Translations under genes and position numbers: made by a program | The notes under the pieces: model-generated | Told to the model about the DNA's origin: nothing | Database searches by the model: none | The model's input: only the letters and a program-made list of their open reading frames with translations | Source of the DNA: an uncultured Oscillibacter sp. | GTDB taxonomy: Bacteria > Bacillota > Clostridia > Oscillospirales > Oscillospiraceae | NCBI GenBank assembly: GCA_910588005.1 | Contig: CAJUQM010000044.1 | Span: 1 to 18,967 of the forward strand | DNA: 18,967 bases | Direction of reading: 5' to 3' | Shown: in pieces, positions 1 through 6,322 of the stretch | How the letters are laid out: each line of letters begins with the position of its first letter | How positions within the stretch are numbered: position 1 is the stretch's first letter

Positions 1-2
1 CT

Positions 3-80
3 TATTTCATCCGGCAAATCGAATCCCGGCAAAAAGAGCAGGGGCGCAGTACCGGCCTGGACCATATTCTGCCGCTATAG
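3..80 (+). CDS. C-terminal end of a gene entering from the left edge (partial, unidentified)
   Basis: This frame is open from the left edge to a TAG at 78-80 and gives 25 residues ending GLDHILPL. Third codon positions are mostly G or C, as in the confident genes of the window, and the stop lies 8 bases before a strong hairpin (88-121), as expected for the end of a transcription unit. The piece is too short to recognise a family. It could be chance, because another forward frame also stays open past 100. Confidence 0.35.
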   Translation, partial: YFIRQIESRQKEQGRSTGLDHILPL

Positions 81-87
81 ACTCAAA

Positions 88-121
88 GCCGCCGTATCAC
101 GGAGAAACGTGATACGGCGGC
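88..121. terminator. Perfect 14-bp hairpin, possible terminator
   Basis: Arms GCCGCCGTATCACG (88-101) and CGTGATACGGCGGC (108-121) are perfectly complementary around the 6-base loop GAGAAA. The hairpin follows the TAG at 78-80 closely. No run of T follows on either strand, so if it terminates transcription it is an atypical intrinsic terminator. It could instead be an mRNA-stabilising 3' hairpin or a protein-binding inverted repeat. Confidence 0.45.
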
Positions 122-463
122 TATTCGTACTCTGAATCCACTATATTCCAGCCACCGCGCGGCGCAGAGAGCCAGGCAGACGGGACCGATGGCACACACT
201 TGCTTGGTAAACTTCTAATAAGCACAAAGATGGGCTGTGGATAATTTATAAATCCATAACCCATCTTGCGCTTTTGCACTACGAATTGTCAGCCAACAGT
301 CTCCTTGCGTGAGTTCCTTACCACTATTAACGCAACGGGTTGGCGGTTTGTCCTTATTCTTTTTCCACTAAGAACGGCCCTCTAATGGGGCCTGCGGGAG
401 GGGGTGAAAAACCAAGGCTGCACTTAAAGGACAAATTTTTCAGACCACGAAGGAGGTTAGCTG

Positions 464-499
464 ATGAATAGTCTGGTGCGCAAATTCCAGCTAAGTTAA
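464..499 (+). CDS. Possible 11-codon leader peptide inside the structured segment
   Basis: ATG at 464 is followed by eleven codons (MNSLVRKFQLS) and TAA. A perfect AAGGAGG at 450-456 sits 7 bases upstream, the ideal spacing. The bases between SD and ATG (457-463) can pair with 488-494 inside the same reading frame, so translation and RNA folding would compete, as in leader-peptide attenuation. No antibiotic-resistance or biosynthetic gene follows: the next element is a terminator. The SD-like run may instead be a purely structural part of a non-coding RNA. Confidence 0.25.
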   Translation: MNSLVRKFQLS

Positions 500-565
500 A
501 CTGAACCTGCCGCTGCCCCGCTTAAACAAGGCTATCAACAAAGGCCTCTTAATAAGGGGAAGCAC

Positions 566-598
566 AAGCCACCCGCCATGCGGGTGGCTTGATTTTAT
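566..598 (+). terminator. Intrinsic terminator of the structured segment
   Basis: An 11-bp perfect stem, AAGCCACCCGC (566-576) and GCGGGTGGCTT (580-590), has a 3-base loop and is followed by GATTTTATT. The T-rich tail is on the plus strand only, which agrees with the strand inferred for the RNA candidate upstream. Confidence 0.75.
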
Positions 599-600
599 TC

Positions 601-866
601 CCTCTTTGCAACAGTTTTAGAGAAAGACAGTTAGACCGCTGTTTTGGATAATAAACCGCTGGGGGCGCTGCAATTTTGATGTACAGGGAAAACTCTCATT
701 CAAACCCGCTGAGGCGTTTTGGGAAAGGCTGAAACCGGGCTGTTTTTTCTCTGTTGTTTTTATTCCGGCCGCCTGCGGCGGCCAGCGGAGCGCCAGCCTG
801 CTCACTCTGCTCCACGGCATAGGGCAGGGCGCGGAGTGAGCAATCCACGGGCAGATCTTCTTCCAA
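601..866. other. Gene-poor stretch, no supported gene
   Basis: A plus-strand frame is open from about 613 to 843 but has no ATG or SD, and a minus-strand frame of 67 codons (617-820) lacks a ribosome binding site. Neither gives a protein I recognise. The stretch lies between the RNA terminator and the stop codon of the VWA remnant and is most simply read as accessory-element debris. Confidence 0.4.
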
Positions 867-1202
867 TTACAAATATCGTGCGATAATCTGAACCAGACGT
901 ATGGGCAGTTGTTTAAGATCGCTGATGTCGATAAACCGTTCCTGCCCGTAAATCTGGCAGATCGCGTCCTTGTCCTGCCCGATGGCGGCAGCCAGGAAGA
1001 TCACACCCTTACGGTTATATTCTTTGATGATCTGCTTCATATCCTCTGCCGCCGAATTGCCGGAATAGTCCGGCATGGCTTTTGGCTGGCCATCACTGAG
1101 ACTAATTAGCAGCTTTGTTGACTGCGGCGCTCCTGACAGCTTTTCAGACAACACCCGGAGCGCCATACCATCCCGGTTATTGCTGATGCCCTGCATGGAC
1201 AT
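867..1202 (-). pseudogene. C-terminal remnant of a VWA-domain protein
   Basis: The 111 codons ending at the TAA (867-869) read like the second half of a CobT/NorD-type von Willebrand factor A domain. They include NRDGMALR, then LLISLSDGQPKAM (the strand-turn carrying the conserved DG), then FLAAAIGQDK and a terminal DISDLKQLP segment. The first half of the domain, with the metal-binding DxSxS, is absent. The frame continues upstream to about 1532, but those residues resemble no VWA protein and lie opposite another ORF, so homology seems to stop near 1190-1203. ATG 1202 has no clear SD. Such VWA proteins are common on integrative elements of gut Firmicutes (family knowledge). I read this as a 5'-truncated, probably non-functional gene, although expression of a short protein cannot be excluded. 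Confidence 0.6.
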
Positions 1203-1262
1203 GATTGCGCCTTTTCCGATGAGGTAATCATTGGTCCCCCTTGCGAAAAAGTAAGACAGGCT

Positions 1263-1703
1263 TTGACGGAGGAATTTGCCGCAAACGTAAAAGCGTATGC
1301 GGAGCGTGACGCCGCTGTGAACATCTATATGCAGGAGGATTACCATGAAATGGAAAGGGACTATATGCGGTCGCAGATCTCCCCGCAGCGGGAACCCGCG
1401 ATGGAACGGGTCTCTAATTTGATGAATCAGTATGCAGGCGCGGACCGGCCGCCCGGCAATCACGTTCTCTGCCTGATTGAGCCGTTCTATTTTGCGAGTA
1501 TCACCGCATCTGACGGCTACGCCGCCGCGCACATCTATGATGTATATGGCCGCATGATCGCTTCATACAATTCCTACAACAGCGACGGCGGTCCCTGGAC
1601 GGACATATGGACGCTGGAGGAACTGCAATTCAGCTATCAGGCAAACCAAATATACGCGGCGGCCTACCGCGAGGCAAGGGCGGGCTTGGCGGATCAAAAA
1701 TAG
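1263..1703 (+). CDS. Hypothetical protein, probably truncated at its 5' end
   Basis: A 146-residue frame from a TTG at 1263; the frame is open back to 1188, just after a TGA at 1185-1187. It is acidic and helical at the start (TEEFAANVKAYAER, then a Glu/Tyr-rich stretch), and ends in an aromatic-rich part containing HIYDVYGRMIASYNS and DIWTLEELQFSYQ. Composition and codon use look coding. No ATG or SD is found, and residues upstream of the TTG (reading VIIGPPCEKVRQAL) also look protein-like, so the gene probably began further left and was cut near 1190-1205, where the VWA remnant on the other strand also begins. I do not recognise the family. The context suggests cargo or housekeeping protein of an integrative element. 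Confidence 0.45.
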   Translation: MTEEFAANVKAYAERDAAVNIYMQEDYHEMERDYMRSQISPQREPAMERVSNLMNQYAGADRPPGNHVLCLIEPFYFASITASDGYAAAHIYDVYGRMIASYNSYNSDGGPWTDIWTLEELQFSYQANQIYAAAYREARAGLADQK

Positions 1704-2005
1704 ATGATCTCACATCCGTCTCCATCCCGGAACACCGTTGACAGGGCTAGCTGCATCTATGGGGTGTAAGCTGCCGTGGAGGGTCATGCAGCTGAGCTGC
1801 CCCATCCTCTGGTCCGGAGCGGAAACACCGCCGGGCCGCGCCGGAGAGAATGTTCAAAAGCTAGGGATTGTCGTCCGCAATCAGCATCAAAGCCATCAGA
1901 GATTCCTCCATCACCGAAATACAGACAGAGTATAGCACCAATTTATGGCAGGAGTATGTCAGACCACGAAAAAAGGCCGGAAAACATCATCCGCCTGCCA
2001 CACGG
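1704..2005. other. Intergenic debris with a response-regulator start fragment
   Basis: Apart from the minus-strand fragment at 1861-1896 and its upstream signals, I see nothing supported. Forward frames across this stretch lack ribosome binding sites and protein character. The plus-strand promoter of the small gene that follows begins at 2006. Confidence 0.4.
1861..1896 (-). pseudogene. Response-regulator N-terminus cut off after 11 codons
   Basis: On the minus strand ATG 1896 begins MALMLIADDNP and is followed at once by TAG (1863-1861). LIADDNP is the typical first strand and acidic pair of a CheY-like receiver domain. GGAGGAA lies 6 bases before the ATG, and an extended -10 (TGCTATACT) lies a little further upstream, near 1933-1941. 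Regulatory signals and start are therefore present while the rest of the gene is missing: the sequence downstream of the stop shows no receiver features in any frame I read. I infer a deletion or insertion scar. A real 11-residue peptide is possible but less likely. Confidence 0.4.
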
Positions 2006-2033
2006 CTGACACAAAGGCGCGGTAAGATACAAT
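2006..2033 (+). promoter_or_regulatory. Promoter of the 49-residue peptide gene
   Basis: CTGACA (2006-2011), a 16-base spacer and TACAAT (2028-2033) match five of six bases in each consensus hexamer. The expected start of transcription, near 2040, leaves a 27-base leader containing AAAGGAG before ATG 2067. Confidence 0.5.
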
Positions 2034-2066
2034 TACCCAAAGGGAAATTTGAAAGGAGCGACGTTT

Positions 2067-2216
2067 ATGAAGTATCTGAAGCAGGTTATCGCAGGCGCCG
2101 CCGCCCTTACCCTCACCGCCGCAGCCCTGGCGGTATGGGGAGAGGCATGGGCTGCGGCTGGGGCCGGAACGGCGGTCGCGGCTATGGCCTGGGCCTGCGG
2201 GACGGCTCCTGCCTGA
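2067..2216 (+). CDS. Small hydrophobic secreted or membrane peptide (49 aa)
   Basis: ATG 2067 has GAAAGGAG eight bases upstream and a good promoter at 2006-2033; TGA is at 2214-2216 and a strong hairpin follows at 2279-2308. The product starts MKYLKQVIAG and continues as an almost unbroken Ala/Leu/Val/Trp stretch with a single Glu (residue 26). It has two lysines near the N-terminus and one Cys near the C-terminus. This is the pattern of a signal peptide or single membrane helix with almost no mature domain. A glycine-rich overlapping frame (1868-2224) has no ribosome binding site and is less likely. I recognise no family. A small membrane-acting peptide, or a decayed exported protein, would both fit. 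Confidence 0.55.
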   Translation: MKYLKQVIAGAAALTLTAAALAVWGEAWAAAGAGTAVAAMAWACGTAPA

Positions 2217-2278
2217 ATCCGTGACCACACCAGGAGAGCAGGCCGAAGCTCCCAGGTTTTCGCATACGTGTAAATGAA

Positions 2279-2308
2279 GAAAGGCACGATCTCCAGATCG
2301 TGCCTTTC
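2279..2308. terminator. Perfect 14-bp hairpin between convergent genes
   Basis: Arms GAAAGGCACGATCT (2279-2292) and AGATCGTGCCTTTC (2295-2308) are perfectly complementary. The hairpin lies between the stop of the small plus-strand gene (2216) and the stop of the minus-strand membrane-protein gene (2325). On the minus strand it is followed by TTCATTT, a modest T-rich tail. It probably serves the minus-strand gene and perhaps both. Confidence 0.7.
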
Positions 2309-2324
2309 AAAATTTATCTTACAG

Positions 2325-4340
2325 CTAAGAGACGGAGTCATCCACGCCGATTGTGTCCCAAAGGGATTCCCGGTCCACGGAGAAGCCGTCCAAGACATAC
2401 CGCTCTCCGTCCAGCTCCAGCGTGCTCTCCAGGTCACCGCCCACTGTGTAAACCTCCGTCCAGTTTATCCACTCGTCGCTGCCGGTCACATCGTCCGAGA
2501 GGAATTCCATCACCACGGACTTTCCGTCAAAGGTATATGTTCCATAGGTGGATGGGTGCCCCATGGGCGCCACAAACCAGCCCTGCTCTCCCTCCGCCAG
2601 ATCCGGCTCGTAGGCGCCGTTCAGGTATACGCAGGGAGAGAGGATAAAGGTCCCGTCTGCATTAAATGTATAGGTGGCGGTCTCAATCTCATGGTTTTCG
2701 CTCCGGCGGGCAGTGGTCCAGCTGCCGCTCAGGCGCTGGATCTGCCCGGAGAGTCCGGCAATGAGCTGCTCTACGTCGCCGTAGTCCAGGTCGGTTCTAT
2801 AGTAGACAGTCTCGGATCCATCGTATGCGATGCTCAGCGTCCCATTGCGAAGCTCATAGCCGTAGGTGTAGTCAAATTCGGAATTCTCAAAGAAATGGCC
2901 CGGAGGGGCGCCCTCCACACAGATGGACAGCCCCATCTCCCCGTCGACGGCGTAGGTCTCGTGGGAGAGGTGGTCCTCCACCAGCTGCCAGCGGGTTTGG
3001 AATGCCGCCAGGCCGGTATCCGCCCGCTCGTATTGCCGGTACAGATTGTCGCAGGTCCCATCATCCTTAAAGTCGTAATAGCGGAAGGTCATACTGTCCG
3101 GGTCCGGGGATTCCTCTGAACAGTACAGCGAGACGCTGTACCACTTCCCCTCCAGGCTCTCCGCCTCCGGGGCGGCGGCTTCGCCGCCATCCTCTCTCCG
3201 CAAGAGCGCGGCCGCCCTGTCGGGGAGGGAGCGGACTTTTTCAGAGATCCCGTCAAAGGCTCCCGAATCCGCCAGTGAGACGGCAAGTGAGGCTATCAGC
3301 ACCGTCAAGAGGAGGATGTTCAGGACACGGGCCCTTTTGCTGCCCAGGCCCATGCCCCATTCACTCCATCGGATAATACATAGCATAATAAACGGATAGA
3401 TGCCAAGAGTGGGCAGCCCATAACAGAATAACACAAAGTAGTTCAGCTTATTGAAACCCACATCCATGTCCCGGTAATACATGGCCTTTGTCAGATAGAC
3501 CGCCCGGAACCAGAAGGGTACGAGCAAAAAACCCAGGGGCGTCAGAAGAAGAATCCCATAGATGTTCCTCCTCCGCTTCACCCGCCGGTAGGCCCACTCC
3601 AGGTCCTCCTCGTCCCAGCCGTTCGCCTCCATCCACTCGTCAAAGTTCAGGGTGTACTTTCCGCCTCTCTTTTTCCCGCTGGAGCGGCCGGTCACCGGGC
3701 CAAACTGGGACGGGACGCCTCCCGTCTCCAATTCTCTGGTAAAAATCAGGCGTCTCCGGTCCAGATGGAGACACCGGTCCGGGGCGCAGCGGAGGAGCTC
3801 AGGCACAAAAAAGCGGCTGTCCATGTCCAGCAGGATGTCCTGCGCATCCGCGGGGAAATCTGAGGCGTACTCCCGCCGGATCTGATCCGTCGGAACGCCA
3901 TCCGCCAGATCCTTTAATACGGCGGTTATGTATTTTTTCATCCGGTCGCCCGTGGAAAAGTCCAGCGCGTCCAGAAAGGCCTCGGTGGCGTTGTCTCTCA
4001 GGTTCTTTTTGGTCTGGGACAGCGTGTACTTCGGGTTGATTCCCATCTCCCGCATCTCGCGCAGCATCGTGTCGGCGTCCGCGAAGGCCGAGACCTCCCC
4101 GCACACGCAGGAATACCCCGCCAGATAGGGCCGCAGGTCGCCGTATTTCCCGCTGCTCTTCATGACCATCAGCCCGTTCAAAATGGCGTCATTCATGGAT
4201 GCGAGGGCGCTGAAGAACTTGCCCTCCTCTATGTAGTGGATCGCCGACAAATTCATCTCCCGCAGAAAGAGCAGGCACTCCGCACGATGGGTCGTAACGT
4301 ATGTCTTCGTCCAGGTTTTTGGATTTTCAAGCTCTACCAT
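2325..4340 (-). CDS. Large membrane protein with cytoplasmic helical part and two external lipocalin-like modules (unknown function)
   Basis: A 671-residue protein. I chose ATG 4340 over the upstream TTG 4367 because AGGAGGAAGG lies just before it. Residues about 1-260 are soluble, charged and mainly helical, ending in a Lys/Arg-rich stretch. Three hydrophobic segments follow at about 261-285, 298-323 and 338-357. A spacer rich in Ala and Glu leads to two beta-rich modules, about 395-530 and 537-671, each starting with a small-residue/Trp motif (LEGKWYS, LSGSWTT) and containing FxxDGT (YDFKDDGT, YTFNADGT). This is the pattern of lipocalin-like or DUF-type beta-barrel domains that sit outside the membrane. 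I do not recognise the whole protein. The architecture suggests an envelope sensor or scaffold linking a cytoplasmic part to external binding modules, but that is inference. It has its own promoter and terminator and no operon partner. Confidence 0.85.
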   Translation of the reverse strand: MVELENPKTWTKTYVTTHRAECLLFLREMNLSAIHYIEEGKFFSALASMNDAILNGLMVMKSSGKYGDLRPYLAGYSCVCGEVSAFADADTMLREMREMGINPKYTLSQTKKNLRDNATEAFLDALDFSTGDRMKKYITAVLKDLADGVPTDQIRREYASDFPADAQDILLDMDSRFFVPELLRCAPDRCLHLDRRRLIFTRELETGGVPSQFGPVTGRSSGKKRGGKYTLNFDEWMEANGWDEEDLEWAYRRVKRRRNIYGILLLTPLGFLLVPFWFRAVYLTKAMYYRDMDVGFNKLNYFVLFCYGLPTLGIYPFIMLCIIRWSEWGMGLGSKRARVLNILLLTVLIASLAVSLADSGAFDGISEKVRSLPDRAAALLRREDGGEAAAPEAESLEGKWYSVSLYCSEESPDPDSMTFRYYDFKDDGTCDNLYRQYERADTGLAAFQTRWQLVEDHLSHETYAVDGEMGLSICVEGAPPGHFFENSEFDYTYGYELRNGTLSIAYDGSETVYYRTDLDYGDVEQLIAGLSGQIQRLSGSWTTARRSENHEIETATYTFNADGTFILSPCVYLNGAYEPDLAEGEQGWFVAPMGHPSTYGTYTFDGKSVVMEFLSDDVTGSDEWINWTEVYTVGGDLESTLELDGERYVLDGFSVDRESLWDTIGVDDSVS

Positions 4341-4391
4341 ATAGAACCTTCCTCCTGGTATTTTCAAAGGTTTCTCGTGTAAGTTACCAAA

Positions 4392-4420
4392 ATTATACCA
4401 CAGCAGTCAGATGTTGTATA
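4392..4420 (-). promoter_or_regulatory. Promoter of the 671-residue membrane-protein gene
   Basis: Read on the minus strand, TATACA (4420-4415), a 17-base spacer and a perfect TATAAT (4397-4392) precede the ATG at 4340 by about 50 bases. The -35 box matches four of six consensus positions. Confidence 0.6.
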
Positions 4421-4533
4421 GTGTGAATTTTCATTAAAACCAATCCCGAGCGGCTTGCGGCTTTGCATGCGGCTTGATTGAATACAGCGTATGGCCTTTG
4501 AGCGGCCCCGCCCTTCCCATCCCGCCCTTCAAA
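4421..4533. other. Non-coding spacer, nothing else seen
   Basis: Between the membrane-protein promoter and the bidirectional terminator I see no gene. The only structure is a short cluster of three GCGGCTT copies between about 4451 and 4478, without an evident role. Confidence 0.4.
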
Positions 4534-4588
4534 AGAAAACGGCGGTTTTGAACTCTGTGGTTCCAAAACCGCCGTTTTCTTTGTTTTT
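4534..4588. terminator. Strong bidirectional intrinsic terminator
   Basis: A perfect 17-bp stem, AGAAAACGGCGGTTTTG (4534-4550) and its complement (4564-4580), is followed on the plus strand by TTGTTTTT and carries T-rich flanks (TTTTCTTTTG) on the minus strand. The relevant upstream operon is the minus-strand WYL/YCII operon, whose last stop is at 4683. Confidence 0.85.
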
Positions 4589-4682
4589 CATTTGGAGTAC
4601 GCCGGTCCGCCGCCGTCAGACTCACGCTTTCCATATACTATTGTACCGGGAGCTGGGAACTCCAGGTCCACGTGAAATCCCC

Positions 4683-5003
4683 TCAGGGATTGATCTTATC
4701 CGACTGGAGCATTACATTCCACCTGCGAATCTCACACCGGTAAAAGCCTCTTTCAATAATGGGGTCGCCGCAGGCGATTTTTTTCGCCTCTTCCAAATCC
4801 CTTGCCGCGAAAAGAATCATCGCGCCGTCAGCGCAACCGGTTTCCGGATCACCAAAGATCCCGGCCAAGAGAAAGCGCTCCTTGGCAATCTGCTGCAAAT
4901 AATTCATGGAGTCCAACGCATCCTGCTCCGTCTCGTCTTTCCCTCCCGCCTTATCATCAATTCTGACATACAGCGCCATGCCCTCTTTTAAGTCCACAGC
5001 CAT
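4683..5003 (-). CDS. YCII-like small protein (second of the pair)
   Basis: A 106-residue protein from ATG 5003, with GAGAGGAGA immediately upstream. The frame is open further upstream, but those residues overlap the preceding gene and are not YCII-like. The fold signature of the YCII family (dimeric alpha-beta ferredoxin-like, active-site His/Asp in some members) is suggested by an opening beta strand (MALYVRIDD), a helix (NYLQQIAKERFLLAGIFG), a central strand (GAMILFAARD), a helix with EEAKKIACGDPI, and a final strand. The GDP motif before the last helix is typical. The gene starts 16 bases after the stop of the other YCII-like gene, so the two are co-translated or at least co-transcribed. 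Catalytic roles are known for only a few family members; none can be assigned here. Confidence 0.75.
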   Translation of the reverse strand: MAVDLKEGMALYVRIDDKAGGKDETEQDALDSMNYLQQIAKERFLLAGIFGDPETGCADGAMILFAARDLEEAKKIACGDPIIERGFYRCEIRRWNVMLQSDKINP

Positions 5004-5019
5004 TCTCCTCTCCCTGTTG

Positions 5020-5319
5020 TTACAGCAGATAGTTATTATCCCTGTCGGCCACTTGCAGGGCCGCAAGAGTATAGGTTGCGTAGCCTCCGGCAACCAGCGG
5101 CTCCAGCTTACAAAGAGCGTCGGCCTCCTCATAGCTGGACGTTTTAAAAATGACCATACCGGCCACACCGGGATAGCCTTTCAGGGGACCGCAGAGTTCA
5201 ATTTTTCCGGCTTGATCCAAATCCCTCAGATTTTCCGCATGCCTTGCAATAACCGCCCGCGTAACCCTGTTATACGCCTTTCCTCTTTTTATCATCATTA
5301 CATATAACTGCTTTTCCAT
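5020..5319 (-). CDS. YCII-like small protein (first of the pair)
   Basis: A 99-residue protein from ATG 5319, with GGAGGTGAG 5 bases upstream. It has the usual YCII layout: strand YVMMIKRG, a helix containing the commonly conserved His (ARHAENLRDLDQAGK), the turn CGPLKG, strand GMVIFKT, then SYEEADALCKLEPLVAGG, where the usual DP is replaced by EP. The gene lies 63 bases after the WYL regulator and 16 bases before a second YCII-like gene in the same direction. Such adjacent YCII pairs may form heterodimers (inference). The likely regulator is the WYL protein. No substrate can be read from the sequence. Confidence 0.75.
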   Translation of the reverse strand: MEKQLYVMMIKRGKAYNRVTRAVIARHAENLRDLDQAGKIELCGPLKGYPGVAGMVIFKTSSYEEADALCKLEPLVAGGYATYTLAALQVADRDNNYLL

Positions 5320-5382
5320 CTTCTCACCTCCGCTCTTATCCTCTTCCCGCATCAATCCCACGGCAAAGCGCCCCAGAGGGAC

Positions 5383-6297
5383 CTAACACTCCGCATAGAT
5401 TTTAACGATCTCGGCGGCCCGCTCTCTCAGCATCGCCCGGGCTGCCTCCGGCTCAACGATCTCGACATACTTCCCAAAGGACAGAAGGTAGTGAATTGTC
5501 CAGGTATTCAGCTCATATTGAGCGGTAACATAGTAATTTCCGTCTTCACACAGACGGACCTGATCCTCTCGGAATTCGTCATACAGCCTGTGGACAATTT
5601 CAGGGGAGAACCGCAGCTTTAAAAACGGGAAATCGCATTTCCCGCCGCACGCAGGCGTCAGCGAATAGTCCGGGGGCAATTCACGCGAAAAAACTTCCGG
5701 CAGAACTTGAAGGCGCTGCATCCTGGACAGGCGGAAAATCCGAATCTCCTCTTTGGATCTGCAGTATCCAACGATATACCAGGCATGGGACTTAAAGACC
5801 AGCCGCAAAGGCTCTATGGCCCTCTCTGATTTTCTCAATTCAGAATTGACATATTGGAACGCAATTATGTGTTTATTTACAATGGCATGCTGCAAATCGG
5901 AAATTTTTATTCTTTCCTTTTCGTCACTGCCCCAATGGGAAAAATCGACATCCAGCCACTCCGCCTCCAAGGCGTTTGTAAAAATCGCGCCGATTTTGTG
6001 CAATGCCATCTCTGCGTTCGGGTACTTGGCGGCCTGCAGGATCTGCAGACCCTGATAGACGCTCCGCCGCTCTTCCTGGGACAATAGAGACCTGTCGATT
6101 GTGTATCCGTCCATCAGGGATATGCCTCCGCCGCTTCCCCTGACGGATAATACAGGGATTCCGGCAAGTGTCAGCGTATCTATATCCCGATAGACCGTCC
6201 TTGTAGATACATTAAAAAATTGGGACAGCTCTCTCGCCGTCACATGTCCGTGGCCGGCAATATAAAAAACCATTTGAACCAAACGCTCGATCTGCAC
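5383..6297 (-). CDS. YafY-type transcriptional regulator with HTH and WYL domains
   Basis: A 304-residue one-component regulator. The start is GTG 6297, with AAGGAG 8 bases upstream, and the protein opens MQIERLVQMVFYI as YafY-family proteins do. Residues 5-55 are a winged helix-turn-helix with VSTRTVYRDIDTLTLAGIPV and the glycine-rich wing GSGGGI. Residues about 130-195 are a WYL domain containing HAWYIVGYCR (WYI instead of WYL) and IRIFRLSRM, and residues 220-300 look like the C-terminal WCX extension. WYL domains bind small ligands or nucleic-acid signals in characterised relatives. It heads an operon with two YCII-like genes, and a 36-bp inverted repeat overlaps its promoter, so autoregulation is likely. 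Confidence 0.92.
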   Translation of the reverse strand: MQIERLVQMVFYIAGHGHVTARELSQFFNVSTRTVYRDIDTLTLAGIPVLSVRGSGGGISLMDGYTIDRSLLSQEERRSVYQGLQILQAAKYPNAEMALHKIGAIFTNALEAEWLDVDFSHWGSDEKERIKISDLQHAIVNKHIIAFQYVNSELRKSERAIEPLRLVFKSHAWYIVGYCRSKEEIRIFRLSRMQRLQVLPEVFSRELPPDYSLTPACGGKCDFPFLKLRFSPEIVHRLYDEFREDQVRLCEDGNYYVTAQYELNTWTIHYLLSFGKYVEIVEPEAARAMLRERAAEIVKIYAEC

Positions 6298-6322
6298 GGC
6301 AGGCGCTCCTTCTACTTTAAAA

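Larger units (their letters stand above)
222..600 (+). ncRNA. Candidate large structured non-coding RNA ending in an intrinsic terminator
   Basis: No convincing protein gene fits here, but complementary segments are dense. Helices seen are: 227-234 with 260-267 plus 236-242 with 252-258; 292-297 with 339-344 enclosing 305-310 with 330-335; 347-355 with 427-435 (nine perfect pairs) enclosing 357-361 with 370-374 and 376-380 with 388-392; 441-445 with 471-475; 545-550 with 554-559; and the terminator 566-576 with 580-590. A further perfect 7-bp match, 457-463 with 488-494, would form a pseudoknot. G-U pairs in 545-559 and in 236-258 work only as plus-strand RNA, which sets the strand. The first hairpin (227-267) may be separate. 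I cannot assign a family. Large clostridial RNAs such as the raiA motif are worth testing, and a leader or attenuator for a lost gene is the main alternative. Confidence 0.5.

Noticed and set aside
471..499. GTGCG at 476-480 considered as the 5' end of a group II intron
   Set aside because: No domain V-like hairpin or reverse-transcriptase gene follows, and the motif alone is too short to support the call.
867..1202. Possibility of an intact small VWA protein pairing with the MoxR ATPase at 8820
   Set aside because: The metal-binding half of the VWA domain is missing, the gene is 7 kb away on the other strand, and the ATPase already has an adjacent intact VWA partner.
2274..3119. A 281-codon plus-strand frame opposite the large membrane-protein gene
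   Set aside because: It starts inside the terminator hairpin and has no ribosome site; the minus-strand gene explains the region.
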